Both the position numbers and the translations under genes were made by a program. Below the pieces are notes generated by a model. It was not told the origin of the DNA, made no database searches, and saw nothing but the letters and a program-made list of their open reading frames with translations. From positions 1 to 64,000 of the forward strand of contig NZ_SSDF01000052.1 in NCBI RefSeq assembly GCF_004794515.1: a stretch of 64,000 nucleotides of DNA, given 5' to 3'. The DNA comes from Microbacterium sp. A20. Lineage in GTDB: Bacteria > Actinomycetota > Actinomycetes > Actinomycetales > Microbacteriaceae. Positions 62,209 through 64,000 of this stretch are shown here, piece by piece. The stretch's first letter is position 1; each line of letters begins with the position of its first letter.

Positions 62209-62811
62209 TCAGACCTTGGCCAGTCGCGCCGAGGCGTGCGCGCGGAGCGGGGTGCCGAGGGCCGCGACGTCCCATGCCCACAGCAGGTGACCGTCGACCA
62301 GGCCGTACATGCGGGAAGAAGCGGTGTGCACCTTCGCTCCGGAGCTGCGGACGACGGCATCCGTGCCGATATCGACGCGGGGTCCGTTGATCTCGCCGAT
62401 GTAGAGCTCGAGCGCGCCGTCGGAGTGGGCGACGGAGACCTCGATCGGGAATCCGCCGCTGGGCGCGCGCAGCTCCTCGACGTCGTCGACCGTGCGGGTG
62501 ACGGCGGGAGCCATCGGCGGGAGCAGTGCGGGACCCGGATCTGCCGACGTGGCCGGGCGGGCGAGCCGCCAGAAGCCGGTCTCGGCAAGGAGAGCCGTAG
62601 CCGGTGCGCCGTCTTCCGAGAGGAACGTCGCGGTACCGGAGTAGTTCAGGAAGGGGCCGCCGTCGTGGCTGAAGCTGACCCGGTGCGTGAACTCGCCCTG
62701 CAGACGTTCGTCACCCACCGGATAGTCGATGACGCCCGTGCCCTCCCACACGCCGATGAGCCACGCGAGAGGCGCGAGGTCGGCGGGAAGGTCGGTGGGG
62801 AGTTCGATCAC
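62209..62811 (-). CDS. Nitrobindin-like (FABP-fold) protein
   Basis: A 200-residue beta-barrel protein of the actinobacterial FABP-like/nitrobindin group, which bind heme and isomerise peroxynitrite in characterised members. The signature GVWEGTG (about residues 20-26) is present; the heme-ligand His cannot be confirmed here, and the family typically ends in a similar DVAALGTPLRAHASARL motif, as seen. The start is GTG 62811. In mycobacteria the homolog lies near glnR and mshD, similar to here. Confidence 0.85.
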   Translation of the reverse strand: MIELPTDLPADLAPLAWLIGVWEGTGVIDYPVGDERLQGEFTHRVSFSHDGGPFLNYSGTATFLSEDGAPATALLAETGFWRLARPATSADPGPALLPPMAPAVTRTVDDVEELRAPSGGFPIEVSVAHSDGALELYIGEINGPRVDIGTDAVVRSSGAKVHTASSRMYGLVDGHLLWAWDVAALGTPLRAHASARLAKV

Positions 62812-62818
62812 GATCGCG

Positions 62819-62932
62819 TCAGCGCTGGCCGCGGAAGAGGTTGCGCAGCACCACTGCCGAGACGAAGACGATAGCGAGGCTCGCGAGGCCCAGCAGGCCG
62901 ATGAAGAAGATTTCGAGCGCCATGAGGTCCAT
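62819..62932 (-). CDS. Small single-helix membrane protein (37 residues)
   Basis: A 37-residue protein with a membrane helix (LEIFFIGLLGLASLAIVFVSA, in two parts, residues 6-26) and a basic C-terminus RNLFRGQR. GGAG precedes the ATG at 62932, and it ends 7 bases before the nitrobindin-like gene, so it is probably in the same transcript. Function unknown; actinobacteria commonly carry such a helix here. Too short to assign a family. Confidence 0.5.
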   Translation of the reverse strand: MDLMALEIFFIGLLGLASLAIVFVSAVVLRNLFRGQR

Positions 62933-62961
62933 GTGCTCCACCTTACCGCGCCGCGCCGGCG

Positions 62962-63252
62962 TCAGGACGGGATCAACGCCGCCAGGCCGAAACCGATCGA
63001 GATAAGCCCCATCAGCAGCAGGGCGCCCGTGACACTGCTCGCCACCCGGAAGATGAAGCCCTGCGTGCGCCCGTACCAGAGCTGCACGGCGAACGACAGC
63101 AGCACGACGCCGCCGAAGCCGACCAGCATCCACGGCACGCGCCACTCCTCGGGCACGAAGATGCCGATCGCCACCGTGGCGACGAACGCCGCCGCCCACA
63201 CGACGATCACGCCGACGAACGCGTTGCGCGGTGCGAGTGCTGGATCCGTCAT
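62962..63252 (-). CDS. Three-helix membrane protein of unknown function
   Basis: A 96-residue protein with three membrane helices (about residues 10-30, 38-58 and 69-92). I do not recognise the family. ATG 63252 is chosen; ATG 63270, with GGGAGG only 2 bases before it, would add MRNNGV. It diverges from glnR across 74 bases and may head the operon that contains the nitrobindin and ygfZ genes. Confidence 0.65.
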   Translation of the reverse strand: MTDPALAPRNAFVGVIVVWAAAFVATVAIGIFVPEEWRVPWMLVGFGGVVLLSFAVQLWYGRTQGFIFRVASSVTGALLLMGLISIGFGLAALIPS

Positions 63253-63326
63253 GACACCATTGTTGCGCATCGCCTCCCGGTATCATGGCGGCACGACGTC
63301 GATCCCCCCGTCGGTGAGGAGTGCGC

Positions 63327-64000
63327 GTGGCCCTGGTCCTGGTTCTGACCAACGCTCCGCTCTCGGAGCAGGTCCTGCCCGCTCTCGAGTTGCTGAGCCA
63401 TAAAGCGCGCCAGATTCCGGCGGAAACCGCACAGCTGGTCAACGCCCCGGAGTACGACGTCGTGATCGTCGACGGTCGTCATGACCTGGTGGCGGCGAAG
63501 TCGCTGTGCCGCCTGCTGCGCGCCACCGGACAGGACGCGCCGCTGCTCCTCGTGGTCACCGAAGGCGGCATGAGTGCTCTCTCCGGCGACTGGGGCATCG
63601 ACGACGTCCTGCTCGTCACCGCGGGACCAGCCGAGATCGACGCACGACTGCGTCTCGCACTCGCGCGGCGAGATGACGTCGCCGAGCCCGCACGGGTGCA
63701 GGCCTCCGGGGTCACGATCGATGAGCAGTCGTACTCGGCGAAGCTGCGCGGCCGCCCCCTGGATCTCACCTACAAGGAGTTCCAGCTCCTGCACTTCCTC
63801 GCGACGCATCCGTCACGTGTCTTCACCAGGGAGCAGCTGCTCAGCGAGGTCTGGGGTTACGACTACTTCGGCGGCACCCGCACCGTCGATGTGCATGTGC
63901 GGCGGCTCCGGGCGAAGCTCGGCGACCAGGAGCAGATCATCGGCACCGTGCGCAACGTCGGCTATCGGTTCAACGTCAACGAGGACGAGAACGTCGCCGC
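63327..64000 (+). CDS. glnR: GlnR-type nitrogen regulator, 3' end cut by the window
   Basis: At least 224 residues of an orphan OmpR-family regulator. The atypical receiver (residues 1-120) holds [19 protein letters not shown] and [19 protein letters not shown] in parts, and the DNA-binding domain (from about 140) has [39 protein letters not shown] and the [10 protein letters not shown] ending. Nearly every segment matches the GlnR family of Streptomyces and mycobacteria, which controls glutamine synthetase and ammonium genes. GTG start 63327 with GAGGAG upstream. The frame is still open at the right edge, probably only a few codons from its end. Confidence 0.9.
   Translation, partial: MALVLVLTNAPLSEQVLPALELLSHKARQIPAETAQLVNAPEYDVVIVDGRHDLVAAKSLCRLLRATGQDAPLLLVVTEGGMSALSGDWGIDDVLLVTAGPAEIDARLRLALARRDDVAEPARVQASGVTIDEQSYSAKLRGRPLDLTYKEFQLLHFLATHPSRVFTREQLLSEVWGYDYFGGTRTVDVHVRRLRAKLGDQEQIIGTVRNVGYRFNVNEDENVA

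Noticed and set aside
59922-62390. 822-residue open frame on the plus strand across the methyltransferase and ygfZ
   Set aside because: Crosses several genes on both strands, no start signal, low-complexity Arg/Pro composition.

Overview
The window is a high-GC actinobacterial chromosome segment, most likely from the genus Microbacterium or a close relative in the Microbacteriaceae. The evidence is gene content and order: an operon for a C50 carotenoid (idi-crtE-crtB-crtI-crtYe-crtYf-crtEb-mmpL), Lsr2, CarD, SenX3/RegX3, GlnR, a SepX-galU-FmdB-mscL block and a DUF3027-CspB-XPB block, both also known from mycobacteria, and a large SF1-helicase-like protein with a C-terminal domain of the MTES_1575 type, a family I recall as named after a Microbacterium testaceum locus. 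It reads as core chromosome. I see no prophage, transposase, CRISPR array or plasmid gene.

Layout. 1-545: promoter and leader of an rRNA operon that runs off the left edge, then a gene-free stretch. 551-623: tRNA-Ala. 676-4528: SepX divisome protein, RimJ-like acetyltransferase and GalU on the minus strand, then formyl-THF cyclo-ligase, an FmdB zinc ribbon and MscL on the plus strand. 4614-9223: a 1239-residue SF1-helicase/nuclease-like protein that has lost its ATPase residues, a coupled 68-residue protein, and an alkyltransferase-like protein without its cysteine. 9306-12679: acetate symporter with DUF485 partner, a divergent RamA-like regulator, and Lsr2. 12707-21364: MarR (CrtR-like) regulator diverging from the carotenoid operon. 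21407-24379: tRNA-Arg, a triplicated 56-57 bp repeat, an HNH nuclease, an M23 peptidase and a DtxR-type regulator. 24480-30358: SerC, DUF3027, a CspB-like protein, and the XPB helicase with a neighbour that shares its N-terminal domain. 30383-36732: CPBP protease, a two-component system, an orphan WXG100 protein, GroEL under CIRCE control and a LytR_C protein. 36820-46932: MsrB, a nitroreductase-like protein, a YdcZ-type transporter, YedK/HMCES, an ABC-2 exporter with a LuxR-type two-component system, an aldo/keto reductase, PPK2 and a DUF7882 protein. 46966-50734: tRNA-Thr, a cysteine-less DsbA-like protein, UgpC/MsmK ATPase and a DUF4032 protein. 50843-55792: NAD(P)-binding protein, RlmB, CysS, IspDF and CarD. 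55928-64000: a lipoprotein, RegX3/SenX3, PhoU, GpmA, a methyltransferase, YgfZ, a nitrobindin-like protein, two small membrane proteins and the start of glnR, cut by the right edge.

How the parts work together. IspDF feeds the MEP pathway. Idi, CrtE, CrtB, CrtI, CrtEb and CrtYe/Yf then take isoprenoids through GGPP, phytoene and lycopene to a cyclic C50 carotenoid, probably decaprenoxanthin-like, with CrtR-type control at a visible inverted repeat. SenX3/RegX3/PhoU sense phosphate, GlnR controls nitrogen genes, and the RamA-like regulator probably controls acetate uptake. A recurring pattern is a -10-like hexamer (TANNNT) 6-8 bases upstream of the start codon, often GTG and usually without a Shine-Dalgarno sequence. 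It occurs at about twenty genes here, which suggests widespread leaderless transcription.
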